Assembly (NCBI GenBank): GCA_031291755.1
Contig: JARLIK010000010.1
Coordinates: forward strand, 45,379-109,378
Direction: 5' to 3'
Length of the DNA stretch: 64,000 nt
From: Acidocella sp.
Lineage (GTDB): Bacteria > Pseudomonadota > Alphaproteobacteria > Acetobacterales > Acetobacteraceae
The notes under the pieces are model-generated. The model was not told the origin of the DNA and made no database searches. It saw only the letters and a list, made by a program, of their open reading frames with translations. Made by a program: the position numbers and the translations under genes. Positions 34,342-43,721 of this stretch are shown piece after piece; the stretch's first letter is position 1, and every line of letters begins with the position of its first letter.

Positions 34342-36231
34342 ATGATACCGGTTTTTATCATTAATCTCGAGCGCGACACGGATCGTCGCCAACGGATTGC
34401 AGAGCAACTTTCAAAGATTCCCGGCCTGGAACCTATTTTTGTTACCGCAGTCAATGGAAGCACCTTGCCAGAGCAAGTTTGCGCCGTGCTCACTAACCAA
34501 TCCTGGGCCCAAAACAAAGGTACGATCGGCTGTTTCCTCTCGCATTTTCGCGTCTGGGAAATACTGGCAACGCAGTCGATACCTTATGCTCTGGTGATCG
34601 AAGACGATGTCGAGTTCATCGGCACGCAGGCACTTGATTCACTTAACCTGCCGAGCGATTTCGATATCGTGTTCGTTAATGACCAAATGTCTCGTGAACT
34701 CCAAGCCACGGGCTTTGTCGAAATGTCCAAAGCGCTACCCGGCGTTGACGTCAAAGGAGAGGGCTTCGGCGGTTATGGATATATTTTAAAACCGTCGGCA
34801 GCAGCCAAGCTATTAGGAGCCTGCGCAACAGATCTTTATACAGGTCATGTTGATGGCAGGCTCGTTCGCTACGCGACATCGCCTGAGACTTTGGACACGC
34901 TAGGCGACAGCTTCTTGGCAGAGGTCATTCAGAAGCATCATGACCAAGCCCGCTTGCCCCAGCTAGGTCTTTTGCGGGGCTACGTGATGGCCAGCCCAAT
35001 GGTAAGGCATTACGTCGCCGGGCCAAGCAGCCGGGCAACGATCGATGCCCAAAACACTCAAACGATAACTTCGGCTGCGGCAATCCGCATTCATCAATAT
35101 GATCTGGCAAAAATGACCGACCCGCCTGACGATGCGGGCCTTCTAAAAATATTGGAAGCGCCGCGCGTTATCCCACGCAAGATGCCCGAATTTGTCGACG
35201 ATTTTTCCGGGCGCGGGCTAGAATTAAACTTGCCGGCGCAACAGGATATTCACGGTAGCTATCTCGTCCGCCGGGAGAATGTGCTGCTGTTCGGCCCCAA
35301 TCATCTTATCAGCCTGGAAGGGCACTGGTCCTGTGAGGCGCGCACCGCCAAAGAGCAGTACCTCCAGTATTTTCATCAACCCTTCTATGACCACATTTTC
35401 CCTGGCCCGAAGCCGGAAATGGATTACTTGGGGTCCGAACGCTTACTTAAAACATCGAAAATGACACAAGCAGATGTCGAACTGATCGATACACCGGTGT
35501 TCCTGGCCACACCGCTCGAGCCGCCGATATGGGGCAGGTGGATTGCGACTGTGGTGCCCAAAGTGATGCACTATAAGCAATATGGCGCCGGACGAAAGTT
35601 TTTATGTCACATCTCGCATGACTGGGAACGGGCATTTCTGAAACTTTTGGGCCTCGATGAGAGCGATATTTTGGCGCACGACCCCGGCCGAACCTTTATT
35701 TGCCGTGACGTTATGACCACGGAATACTCCGCAACAAATATGACGGTTAGCATGCTCGAACGCAGCAATTTTTATGAGCTGGTGGCAAAGCAGTATGTGC
35801 AAACGGCAAGCCCAAAAAAACTATTTGTCTCACGGCTTTCTCGTTCAAAGGCGAACCCAAATTACCGGGCCTTACAGAACGAGACAAAATTAGCTGCCAT
35901 GCTGGAAGAACTCGGTTTTTTCACGATCGAGCCCGAGTTGCTGCCAATTGAGCGACAAATTTCGATATTCAGCACGGCCGAGCAGGTGGTATGCCTCGGC
36001 GGTTCAGGTTTGTTCAACGCAGCGTTCTGCGCACCTGGCACCAGCGTTGTCACCATCGAATCATCAAATACCTATATCGGCACCCATACAGAGTTCTTGG
36101 CATCGCTGGATTTACGATACGGTGTGATATTTGGGCGGGAAGATCCTGAAGATCAATCTGAGTGGCACAAAAGATGGACGATCGACGTCCCACGTGTACG
36201 CGAAGCGCTGACGAGGTTTTTCCCGGATTAG
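34342..36231 (+). CDS. Fusion glycosyltransferase: GT25 N-terminal, GT61 C-terminal
   Basis: A 629-residue bifunctional candidate. Residues about 1-215 match GT25: IPVFIINLERDTDRR, SHFRVWEIL and the metal-binding VIEDDVEF. Residues about 320-620 match GT61 (DUF563), with KLFVSRLSRSKANPN, ISIFSTAEQVVCLGGSGL and CAPGTSVVTIES. GT25 enzymes act on LPS or collagen-like acceptors, and GT61 enzymes transfer xylose or GlcNAc in other systems. One polypeptide would add two sugars in succession. GTGGAGC precedes ATG 34342. Compared with the separate GT61 gene at 40.1 kb, the usual His of the G-x-HG-type motif is Phe here. Confidence 0.85.
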   Translation: MIPVFIINLERDTDRRQRIAEQLSKIPGLEPIFVTAVNGSTLPEQVCAVLTNQSWAQNKGTIGCFLSHFRVWEILATQSIPYALVIEDDVEFIGTQALDSLNLPSDFDIVFVNDQMSRELQATGFVEMSKALPGVDVKGEGFGGYGYILKPSAAAKLLGACATDLYTGHVDGRLVRYATSPETLDTLGDSFLAEVIQKHHDQARLPQLGLLRGYVMASPMVRHYVAGPSSRATIDAQNTQTITSAAAIRIHQYDLAKMTDPPDDAGLLKILEAPRVIPRKMPEFVDDFSGRGLELNLPAQQDIHGSYLVRRENVLLFGPNHLISLEGHWSCEARTAKEQYLQYFHQPFYDHIFPGPKPEMDYLGSERLLKTSKMTQADVELIDTPVFLATPLEPPIWGRWIATVVPKVMHYKQYGAGRKFLCHISHDWERAFLKLLGLDESDILAHDPGRTFICRDVMTTEYSATNMTVSMLERSNFYELVAKQYVQTASPKKLFVSRLSRSKANPNYRALQNETKLAAMLEELGFFTIEPELLPIERQISIFSTAEQVVCLGGSGLFNAAFCAPGTSVVTIESSNTYIGTHTEFLASLDLRYGVIFGREDPEDQSEWHKRWTIDVPRVREALTRFFPD

Positions 36232-36620
36232 TCCATGACGGAGAGTTCACCACGATCATAAATCGGGAATTCTCAAATTGAATGATGTGTGAGCGGACCG
36301 GCCACCGCGTCGAACACCGCGACCGTCAATTTCCACTGAGATCTGACCCACGCTTTGACCTCCCCCTGACTGATGCGCCGGGGCCCCCTCGCATACATTG
36401 CGGGGCAATGACTTGCCAGGCGATCTTAATACTCAACAAAACCGCACCAGTTAGCGCCAGGCAGTGTGGCGAAGGCGATTGACATATTCTGGCAGTTATC
36501 GGCCATTTTTTAGCCAATTACCGTGCAGAACAGGTCGCCTACTCTTGGATAAATTCGGGTGTTAGGTTACATTTACATGGAAACTTTACGACGGCTATAG
36601 TTATTATTTTGGAGATGTTC
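36232..36620. other. 389-base gap inside the glycan cluster with IS-end-like sequence
   Basis: No convincing gene. Around 36327-36370 the sequence TTTCCACTGAGATCTGACCC and what follows resembles the terminal inverted-repeat region of IS21-type elements, but no transposase remains. The last 60 bases are AT-rich and lead into the giant glycosyltransferase gene, so its promoter probably lies here. Confidence 0.35.
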
Positions 36621-39605
36621 GTGGGCACACAAGTTTTACAGGAACTATCCACCGAGATCAGACACGATAGACCCTGGTTTTACTTCGATTTGGATTATTA
36701 TATAGGCCAATGCCTTATCAGAGGCATGATGCCAACGGTAAGTTCGAAAGCAGCGTACTTAGAACATTACCTGACAATTGGTTCGAGATCAGGCCTTTCG
36801 CCAAACTCTTTGTTTGATGAAGAATATTATCTTTTAAAGTACCCAGACGTAGCTCAAGAAATTCAATTGGGGCATTGGTCTTGCGGGTTTGAACATTACA
36901 CAAAAATCGGTGCTCTTGCTGACCTAAGTCCAACATGGTTTTTCGATGGCATTTTCTATAAAAACACATGTCCCGACCTAAGCGATAAAAATTTGCTTTT
37001 TGGCGGCTTTAACGACCGTTACACGCATTATCTCCTGGTCGGCGTCGGAGAGCGTAGGGCGTCGAACTGGATAGTTCATTCACTAAAGAAAATAAAACCT
37101 AAACTTACCCTTCCCTCGACTCAGGAAAGTCTTAGGAACTTCCTTTCTGATGACAATCGCATGGCCGCTGTTTTTAAGCCGTTGCTTGACTATGATTGGA
37201 TGAAGGAAAAGTACGATTGGGGTCGAGCCGTAACGTCAAGTACTTTTGTCAAATATTATTTACTCAACGTCAAAGATCACCAGATTTCACCGTCAGCTTA
37301 TTTTGATGAGAAATATTATCTATCAAGTGAACCAGAGGTTCAAGCTGCCGTAGCTGCTGGAATTTTTTCTGGTGGTTATGAACACTTTATTCTACACGGT
37401 ATGGACGAATGGCGCCGACCCTTCGAGAGATTTGATCCACATTATTATTACGAAACAAATATGAAGGGTACGATCGGGACCACTCCGCCTCAATCACCGT
37501 TTGTTCATTTTTTGTCTCATCGTCAGAAACGCCGCTTGCCGATAGCGCCCCCACTGATGACCTTAGATATTCCAGAGAACATGGGGAAGGGAATTTACGA
37601 GCGGCGTTGTGCACTTAATGCCAATCAACTTGGTACTCTGAAGTTCGGTCCTGCAGCGCAAACACCTGACGTTTCTGTTATAATTATCGCCCGCGAAAAC
37701 TACGAGCAAACGGCAAATTGTATCATTTCTGCTGTGTTCAACACGCAAGCTAGTCTCGAGATTATTGTGTTTGACAACGCTTCGACAGATGAAACGCGAA
37801 ATCTGCCTCTTATTAATCCACGCATTAAATATTTACGGGCGGATGAAAATCTTGGCTTCACAATTGCCGTAAATCGCGCCGTAGAAGTTGCCACGGGGCG
37901 CGTAATTTTACTGTTAAATAATGACATGGAACTCACCCCGCGCGCGATAGACCTTGCCGTCGAGACATTAGATTCTGATACCAGCATCGGTGCCGTTGGA
38001 GGGAAAATTATTCGAATGCACGGCCGCCTCCAGGAGGGTGGCTCTATCGTGTGGCGCGATGGAACCTGCCTTGGATACGGCCGCGATAAAGACCCGCTCG
38101 ATGGTCAGGTCAACTTTGTTCGTGATGTGGATTTCTGTTCCGGCTGCTTTCTGGCGATCATGCGTTCAGAGTGGGAGGAGATAGGCGGTTTCGACGAAGC
38201 TTTTGCGCCGGCCTATTACGAGGAAACCGACTTATGTGTGCGCATCTGGGAACGGGGAAAGCGCGTTGTTTATGATCCCCGTATTGCGGTGTGGCACTTT
38301 GAGTTTGGTTCCTCGGCGCTCCGTGAGGAGCCACTGACTCTTATGCGTCGAAATCAACGCTATTTCGCTAAAAAACATCGCGCTTTTCTGGCTGATTGCT
38401 TACCTGGGTCTGCTGCGAACGTGGAGCGAGCCAAGGTTCGGCACGTCTCTGGGTTGCGGACCCTTTTTGTTGAGGACATGATCCCCGACCCGACAAAGGG
38501 CATGGGGTTCGTGCGCTCCTCTAAAATTGCCAAAATCCTGCAGGAGGAATGCGGCCTGGTGTCTGTTCTGGGGCTGCATAATAATAAGTGGCCCTCCAGC
38601 CTTCCTGGCGACGCACAAGGCCGGCGCAGTGAAATTCTAACCGGCGTGAACGTTAATAACATGGAGGAGTTCTTGCGGGATCGGATTGGTGTCTATGACA
38701 CGCTCTGGTTCTCTCGAACCCATAATTTACGGTACTTAAAAGTCTGGCGGCAAGCCTGCCCCGAATTTTTCACCAAAACGCGGATCATTCTGGACACTGA
38801 GGCCATCTCGGCCAGCCGGCGCCATGCCTACGCGCAGCTTGTTCAGCAGCCGGCGGATTTGTCTGATTTGCTGCTTGAGGAGTTCGAGCATCTGGACGGC
38901 GTTGACCATATTTGCGTGGTTAATGAATTGGACCGTATCATGCTGCGCCGGAGCCTGAAGCAGCGCGGGTTGTCGATTCCGGTGTCTATTCTGGGGCATG
39001 CGCTTGCTGTTCAGCCCAAGCCCACTGGCTTCAAAGGCCGGTCTGATATTGTGCTGGTTGGGTCATATTCACAAATGGATGGCCCAAATGCTGACGGTTT
39101 GCTCTGGTTTGACCGGGCTGTCCGCCCGCTTCTCGCTGACCTGCCCGGCGTGAATTTCGTCATCGCCGGGAGCAAGGCTGCATCCTTCGTGGAAGCGGCC
39201 GATTTGTTGCACGACTATAAGGTTATCAGCGATCCGCCGGATATGTCTGCCGTGTATAACAATGCGCTCATCATGGTGGCGCCGACGCGGTTTGCCGCCG
39301 GGATGCCGATGAAGGCGCATGAGGCCGCCAGCCATGGCGTGCCGGTGGTGATGACTGAACTGCTGGCGCGCCAGCTTGGCTGGTTTCAGGAGCGGGTGGC
39401 CGCAACGCCGGCGGAGCCGGAGCCGATGGCGGCGGCGATACGCAACTTGGCATCGAATTCAAAAGCCTGGCGTGCCAACCAGGAATTACAGGCAGCCCTG
39501 GTGGCGCGCGATTGCAACCCGGAGAGGTTTGAGGCAATAATCCGGCAGATTATTGCCAATCCGAAAACTGAAACATTCAGCGATGCCGGATTTGAACATG
39601 TTTGA
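36621..39605 (+). CDS. Giant repeat-GT2-GT4 glycosyltransferase
   Basis: A 994-residue protein. Residues about 20-315 consist of six copies of a roughly 43-residue module (pattern FDxxYY...PDV...G...HY...G...), two of them degenerate. A GT2 domain follows (about 350-600: SVIIIARENYEQT, LLLNNDMELT, YYEETDLCVRIWERG). A GT4-like donor domain ends it (about 760-960: GSYSQMDGPNADG, VNFVIAGSKA, GMPMKAHEAASHGVPVV). GTG 36621 lies 6 bases from GGAG; an ATG at 36615 touches that site. The first 1.3 kb is markedly AT-rich, the rest less so, so the gene itself may be a mosaic. Function: multi-sugar surface-glycan assembly, inferred. Confidence 0.82.
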   Translation: MGTQVLQELSTEIRHDRPWFYFDLDYYIGQCLIRGMMPTVSSKAAYLEHYLTIGSRSGLSPNSLFDEEYYLLKYPDVAQEIQLGHWSCGFEHYTKIGALADLSPTWFFDGIFYKNTCPDLSDKNLLFGGFNDRYTHYLLVGVGERRASNWIVHSLKKIKPKLTLPSTQESLRNFLSDDNRMAAVFKPLLDYDWMKEKYDWGRAVTSSTFVKYYLLNVKDHQISPSAYFDEKYYLSSEPEVQAAVAAGIFSGGYEHFILHGMDEWRRPFERFDPHYYYETNMKGTIGTTPPQSPFVHFLSHRQKRRLPIAPPLMTLDIPENMGKGIYERRCALNANQLGTLKFGPAAQTPDVSVIIIARENYEQTANCIISAVFNTQASLEIIVFDNASTDETRNLPLINPRIKYLRADENLGFTIAVNRAVEVATGRVILLLNNDMELTPRAIDLAVETLDSDTSIGAVGGKIIRMHGRLQEGGSIVWRDGTCLGYGRDKDPLDGQVNFVRDVDFCSGCFLAIMRSEWEEIGGFDEAFAPAYYEETDLCVRIWERGKRVVYDPRIAVWHFEFGSSALREEPLTLMRRNQRYFAKKHRAFLADCLPGSAANVERAKVRHVSGLRTLFVEDMIPDPTKGMGFVRSSKIAKILQEECGLVSVLGLHNNKWPSSLPGDAQGRRSEILTGVNVNNMEEFLRDRIGVYDTLWFSRTHNLRYLKVWRQACPEFFTKTRIILDTEAISASRRHAYAQLVQQPADLSDLLLEEFEHLDGVDHICVVNELDRIMLRRSLKQRGLSIPVSILGHALAVQPKPTGFKGRSDIVLVGSYSQMDGPNADGLLWFDRAVRPLLADLPGVNFVIAGSKAASFVEAADLLHDYKVISDPPDMSAVYNNALIMVAPTRFAAGMPMKAHEAASHGVPVVMTELLARQLGWFQERVAATPAEPEPMAAAIRNLASNSKAWRANQELQAALVARDCNPERFEAIIRQIIANPKTETFSDAGFEHV
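36684..37568 (+). repeat. Six protein-level repeats (about 43 residues each)
   Basis: Inside the giant glycosyltransferase, copies begin at codons near 36684, 36813, 36942, 37185, 37302 and 37440. Each starts with a hydrophobic residue plus D (FD, LD or YFD), then an aromatic pair, a PDV or PEV-like turn, an H-Y/F, and a glycine. The fourth and sixth copies are the most diverged. The module also appears once in the gene at 31.4 kb. Confidence 0.7.
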
Positions 39606-39618
39606 GGAGTGATGCTCG

Positions 39619-40062
39619 ATGGACGTTAGCCTGCCGAGAGAGGTAAATGTTGCAGCCACAGGTGGTATTTACCGGTTTGGCGCGGGGCAGAATGGCAATG
39701 AATTTCTGACCCGCGGCTGGGGTGAGCCGGAAAATGGCTTTGTGTGGAGCGAGGGCAAGTACGGGGTGGTCACCTTGCCGGCGGTGCCGGGCAGATGCTC
39801 CCTGGCGATCAGCCTGTGGGGCTATGTTCCCGCCGGCGCGCCGGCGCAGGAATTGCTGATTTTCGTCAATGGAAAACTGAAAACATTCAGCAAGGTGCAT
39901 GAGAAAATCATTATCGCGATCGAGGATACGGCAACCGAAGCGGAGACTTTGGAAATTCAGTTCTATATGCCGCAGGCGATTTCCCCCAAGCAGGCCGAGC
40001 AGTTGAAGGACGCGCGTGTTCTGGGCATTGCCCTGGTTACGATAGTGGCCGAGCAAAATTAG
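39619..40062 (+). CDS. Small beta-sandwich-like protein of the glycan cluster
   Basis: A 147-residue protein of alternating beta-strand character without signal peptide. It contains FLTRGWGEPENGFVWSEGKYG near residue 28, a pattern common in carbohydrate-related beta-sandwich domains attached to glycosyltransferases (GW-x-PE-x-x-x-W-S-x-G). A second strand-rich block follows with LLIFVNGKLK near 80. A glycan-binding or acceptor-positioning role for the neighbouring transferases is inferred. The ATG at 39619 is preceded by GAGGAG. It sits 13 bases after the giant glycosyltransferase stop. Confidence 0.7.
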   Translation: MDVSLPREVNVAATGGIYRFGAGQNGNEFLTRGWGEPENGFVWSEGKYGVVTLPAVPGRCSLAISLWGYVPAGAPAQELLIFVNGKLKTFSKVHEKIIIAIEDTATEAETLEIQFYMPQAISPKQAEQLKDARVLGIALVTIVAEQN

Positions 40063-40149
40063 GGACGCCACCTCGATATCCATCAGTCAGACGCGAATAT
40101 TGATCCTTTTTAAATTTGATTAGAAACCTAATTGTATGGGATATACCGC

Positions 40150-41262
40150 ATGAGTGGGCCCGATTTTTTCGAACTCCTGCCAAGCCCGCCGCACTCAATT
40201 CAAGATTTTGCTACATGGACTTCTTTGGAGACGTATAAACGCTCTCTTCCGTTAGCGCCGAATTTTATTCTTGGTGGTTTTCCTCCAGATTTGGCAAGAG
40301 CCTATTATAGCCACACGCATGGTACGGATGTTGGCGTGTTTACCCTAAACAACGTCACCGTCACGGAGCGCGGGTTTATACGCCATGCCGGTGTTCCCGT
40401 CGCTTGCAACTATACCCACATGAGCATTCCCTTTTGCCGAAGCCTTCTAGATGATGGCTCGATTCATGCCGAAGATGATTATCATCGGATTACAGTTGAG
40501 ACTGCCACGATTCTTCTAACGGTCGGTTATGATGTCTATGGTCATTGGTTGGTGGATTTTCTACCTAAGCTGCATATACTAGCAAAAACGGGTTATGATA
40601 TTTTTAAACTGAAATACCTTATACCGACTGACATTATGCCGTACGGGCTGAAATGGCTCCATCTGCTTGGCTTGAGTGATGAACAATTTATTCGTTATGA
40701 TCCTCGGAAGGATATTGTGGCTGTTGAACAGCTTATTCTGCCAACCGTAACACGAACTGGACATCGGGAAATGGATATCTTTCCTGAGTGTGCTAATTTC
40801 CTCAAGACATTACTTGACCAAAATGCTGGACCCACTTTGGCGGCAGAGGAGTGCGGGGAGCGTATTTTCGTCTCACGTGCCCGCGCCGGTAGGGATGGAC
40901 GCGCTTTGACCAATCGTGCGGAGATCGAAGCTATAGCGGCGGCTCATGGGTTTTATATCTTCCACCCCGAGATACTTGATATTGCGCAGCAGGTTGCTGT
41001 GTTCCGCTCCGCCCGGCAGATAGTTGGGGAATATGGCTCCGGTATGCATGGCAGTATGTTTTCGTCGCCCGGAACTACCGTATGCCTGTTGCGCGGTACT
41101 GCCTATCATCCTGGCTTTCTACAATCTGGATTATGCCAAGTACTGCAGCAACCTTGTGGCTACGTGTTTGGAGCTGCTCCAATTGATGCCCTTAATTATG
41201 ACTTTACCGTCGACCCAGAAGATTTCCACGCAGCATTAGAGCTTCTAAGATTAATGCGATAA
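40150..41262 (+). CDS. Family 61 glycosyltransferase (DUF563)
   Basis: About 370 residues matching GT61: VGYDVYGHWLVDFLPKL near residue 125, IFVSRARAGRDGRALTN near 240, and the donor-site block QVAVFRSARQIVGEYGSGMHGSMFSSPGTTV near 280-310. GT61 includes eukaryotic beta-xylosyl- and N-acetylglucosaminyltransferases and many bacterial surface-glycan enzymes. ATG 40150 is preferred to the TTG at 40132, though neither has a strong binding site. It is co-directional with the preceding genes after an 87-base gap and is the last plus-strand gene of the cluster. Confidence 0.88.
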   Translation: MSGPDFFELLPSPPHSIQDFATWTSLETYKRSLPLAPNFILGGFPPDLARAYYSHTHGTDVGVFTLNNVTVTERGFIRHAGVPVACNYTHMSIPFCRSLLDDGSIHAEDDYHRITVETATILLTVGYDVYGHWLVDFLPKLHILAKTGYDIFKLKYLIPTDIMPYGLKWLHLLGLSDEQFIRYDPRKDIVAVEQLILPTVTRTGHREMDIFPECANFLKTLLDQNAGPTLAAEECGERIFVSRARAGRDGRALTNRAEIEAIAAAHGFYIFHPEILDIAQQVAVFRSARQIVGEYGSGMHGSMFSSPGTTVCLLRGTAYHPGFLQSGLCQVLQQPCGYVFGAAPIDALNYDFTVDPEDFHAALELLRLMR

Positions 41263-41306
41263 TTACGTTAGAAGCCCAAGTAATATCTGCGCTGCCATAT
41301 TAAGGT

Positions 41307-42119
41307 TTAACTTTCTCTTTGCGATGAGATTTTTGGAATCGGGAAGGATAACCCACGATGCAGTGTGACGATGCTATGGCTGGTTAAATCCAAATTAAAA
41401 TTAAACCCACTCAGGATAAGCTTGCGCAGCATTCGATTTACGACTTCCCGACCAGGCGAATAGTGAATTTCCATCAATATTTTATTTATCCCAGTCAAAT
41501 CAGCATGTTCCAATAACTCAACTTCTCCGCCTTCAATATCGCAGACCAAGACATTTGCACCAAACTGCTCAATTTGTTCCTCCAGGCATTTTGTCGGTAC
41601 ATATATAGTTTCAATTGATCCAACTGGATGCATTAGCGATGATGCCCAGAAATCTTCCCGTACATAGAAAGGCAGCAAGGTGCCCGAGCCCTCCCAAATC
41701 ACGCGATTTTGCAGAACACAGTTCACCGTATTTATTTCAAATCCATTGAGAAAGTGATTTAACTTTGCATCGGCTATGAGCTTTGGATTCGCTTCAAAGC
41801 AGATAACATTTTCCTGCCCAACGATGGAGGCGCTTACCATCGCCAAAACTCCAATAGCCGATCCAATTTCAAGGACTCGGTCCCCCGGCTCAATTAATAA
41901 GGGAAGAACGTTCCGCTCACCCCCTTCGTAGCGGTTATCGGTAAGAACCTCCAAAATATTTGATGCGTAATGGGGATAGGCAAATACTTTAAAACCATTA
42001 ACCTCTACGATTGGCACTGTTTGATCGTTATCCTGGCCCATGCTCTGCCCCGCTCCTGCATTTATGTTGGTTGAGTACCTAACGCTCTTTCTGGCCGCTA
42101 TGCCGATTGGCTCATTCAC
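41307..42119 (-). CDS. FkbM family methyltransferase
   Basis: A 270-residue SAM-dependent O-methyltransferase of the FkbM type. The glycine-rich SAM site is VLEIGSAIGVLAMV near residue 86, followed by VICFEANPKL near 110 and the family block LVCDIEGGEVELLEHADL near 192. Family members methylate sugars of surface glycans or antibiotics, consistent with the cluster. It faces the GT61 gene (convergent, 44 bases) and is co-directional with the GT17 gene upstream. The AT-rich composition matches the neighbouring GT17 gene. Confidence 0.88.
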   Translation of the reverse strand: MNEPIGIAARKSVRYSTNINAGAGQSMGQDNDQTVPIVEVNGFKVFAYPHYASNILEVLTDNRYEGGERNVLPLLIEPGDRVLEIGSAIGVLAMVSASIVGQENVICFEANPKLIADAKLNHFLNGFEINTVNCVLQNRVIWEGSGTLLPFYVREDFWASSLMHPVGSIETIYVPTKCLEEQIEQFGANVLVCDIEGGEVELLEHADLTGINKILMEIHYSPGREVVNRMLRKLILSGFNFNLDLTSHSIVTLHRGLSFPIPKISSQRES

Positions 42120-42245
42120 AGAGGCTTATAACTTCGGCTAATTTTATCTTTTCGGGTAAATATTCAACAAGGCTAGATTTCCTTTTCTTAAATCCATCAA
42201 TAAAATCGACTTGGTTTGAAACATTGAGACCTTCAAAATTGAAAG

Positions 42246-43721
42246 CTAACCTGCGTCTGACAAAGACATTTCAGTTGAATAATACTCAGTAGCTATACCC
42301 CCTTCTTCCAACTGCCATGCACTTGACATGAAATCAAAAGCTTGATCGCCATAGGCTCTCATTACGACATTGCACCCTGTAATGCTTGCCGGCATTTTTA
42401 GAGTTACCGAAATCCTTTGCCAGACATTTTTTAGATTTCCATCAGCAACTTTCTTAGCCTGATTGGGAAGGTCAAACGACAGATCAACCCCCTGCCCCCT
42501 AAAGTCGTTTGGAAGCCAGATATACGCTGACGCCGTATATGTTTTTTCCGGCTCAATAGGTAAGTGGTTGAAGCAACCAACGTTTTGATCCGGCGTGTGT
42601 GCGTTATCGTCCCTGAAATGCTGCATCACAGCGTCCCCTGGAACTACAGCCGGGGAAAATTGAATCTTAACCGGAATCTTCGATTGCTCTCCGTGATGCC
42701 ACGATTGGGAAAAGTCTTTAGAACTCGGTATTAAATTTATTGATTCTGCAATTTCAAGGCCATGCTTATGAATAATTCGGCGCATTGCCGCTAAGCTTCG
42801 CGATGCTTGAAGGCCATTTTTGAGGGCATCTTGATAACGAGCATCAGCATTACCCCAAAGATACTCAAGCTCCTTCAATCTCCTCCACTCATCCTTGATC
42901 AACCCTAAATTTATGTATTCGTTTACGTTCTGCTGAAGAATTTTTGGAAAACTACTGTCAATTCTGCAAAAGCGCAGTATCTTTGAATTTCCAACGGCAC
43001 GAAGCGCTAGCATCTGATCCTGCAAAACCCGATCATCCCACATGCTACGTTGCCAGCCATCGGTATGCGAATATGCTAAAAGCTTTTTTTTGACCTGATC
43101 TGCGCCACCAGCAAATGTGAAATGCCAACCAGAATTTTTTAAATAGTGGTTCTTTCCAGAAAATTTTTCAAAAAAAGGTAATTCATTCGTTCGTGGAAAA
43201 TTATAATCCTGAATGGAACAATCCAAATTCCATGTATAGGCAAACGGCTTGCGCCAACCACCATCCATTGCACACATATTGAGGTAGAACTGGAACATTG
43301 GCATATCGAGGAGAAAATATCCTGAGTTATTTCTCATATACTCAATCGCCAGTGGACTAACTATCTCGTCGCAGTCTGAAATGATAACGACATCGTCGGC
43401 TGATAGATCATTTAAACCCCTTCTAAGGGCGTTCCGCTGATGATGCTCACGCCCCCACACAACACCTTCACTTTCAGGCGACTCCAAATCAGTCCGTTTT
43501 TCCATATCATCAACTATGACATGAATGATTTTATCCCCAAAAGCAGAAAATTCCGCCTTATTTTCCTGAAAATACAGGGGCTTTGGCTTCCCTTGGAATG
43601 TGAGAGTTGATTCCGCAATGACAAAAAAATCGACGTAATCATACAGTTCCTTGAAGCGAATTTTCAGAATTTCAAGTTCATTGTAGAAAATAAAGCAGTC
43701 GTATATTTTTTTAGACAGCAC
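42246..43721 (-). CDS. Family 17 glycosyltransferase with C-terminal beta-sandwich domain
   Basis: About 491 residues. The first 290 match GT17, whose animal member is the beta-1,4-GlcNAc transferase III: DCFIFYNELEILKIRF, FFVIAESTLTFQGKPKP, and the DxD-like metal site IISDCDEIVSP. Residues about 345-480 look like a carbohydrate-binding beta-sandwich (YTASAYIWLPNDFRG, VWQRISVTLKM). GTG 43721 is chosen since AAAGGGG lies before it; the GTG at 43745 lacks a site. The gene is AT-rich compared with the nuo operon to its right. The donor and acceptor are unknown. Confidence 0.85.
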   Translation of the reverse strand: MLSKKIYDCFIFYNELEILKIRFKELYDYVDFFVIAESTLTFQGKPKPLYFQENKAEFSAFGDKIIHVIVDDMEKRTDLESPESEGVVWGREHHQRNALRRGLNDLSADDVVIISDCDEIVSPLAIEYMRNNSGYFLLDMPMFQFYLNMCAMDGGWRKPFAYTWNLDCSIQDYNFPRTNELPFFEKFSGKNHYLKNSGWHFTFAGGADQVKKKLLAYSHTDGWQRSMWDDRVLQDQMLALRAVGNSKILRFCRIDSSFPKILQQNVNEYINLGLIKDEWRRLKELEYLWGNADARYQDALKNGLQASRSLAAMRRIIHKHGLEIAESINLIPSSKDFSQSWHHGEQSKIPVKIQFSPAVVPGDAVMQHFRDDNAHTPDQNVGCFNHLPIEPEKTYTASAYIWLPNDFRGQGVDLSFDLPNQAKKVADGNLKNVWQRISVTLKMPASITGCNVVMRAYGDQAFDFMSSAWQLEEGGIATEYYSTEMSLSDAG

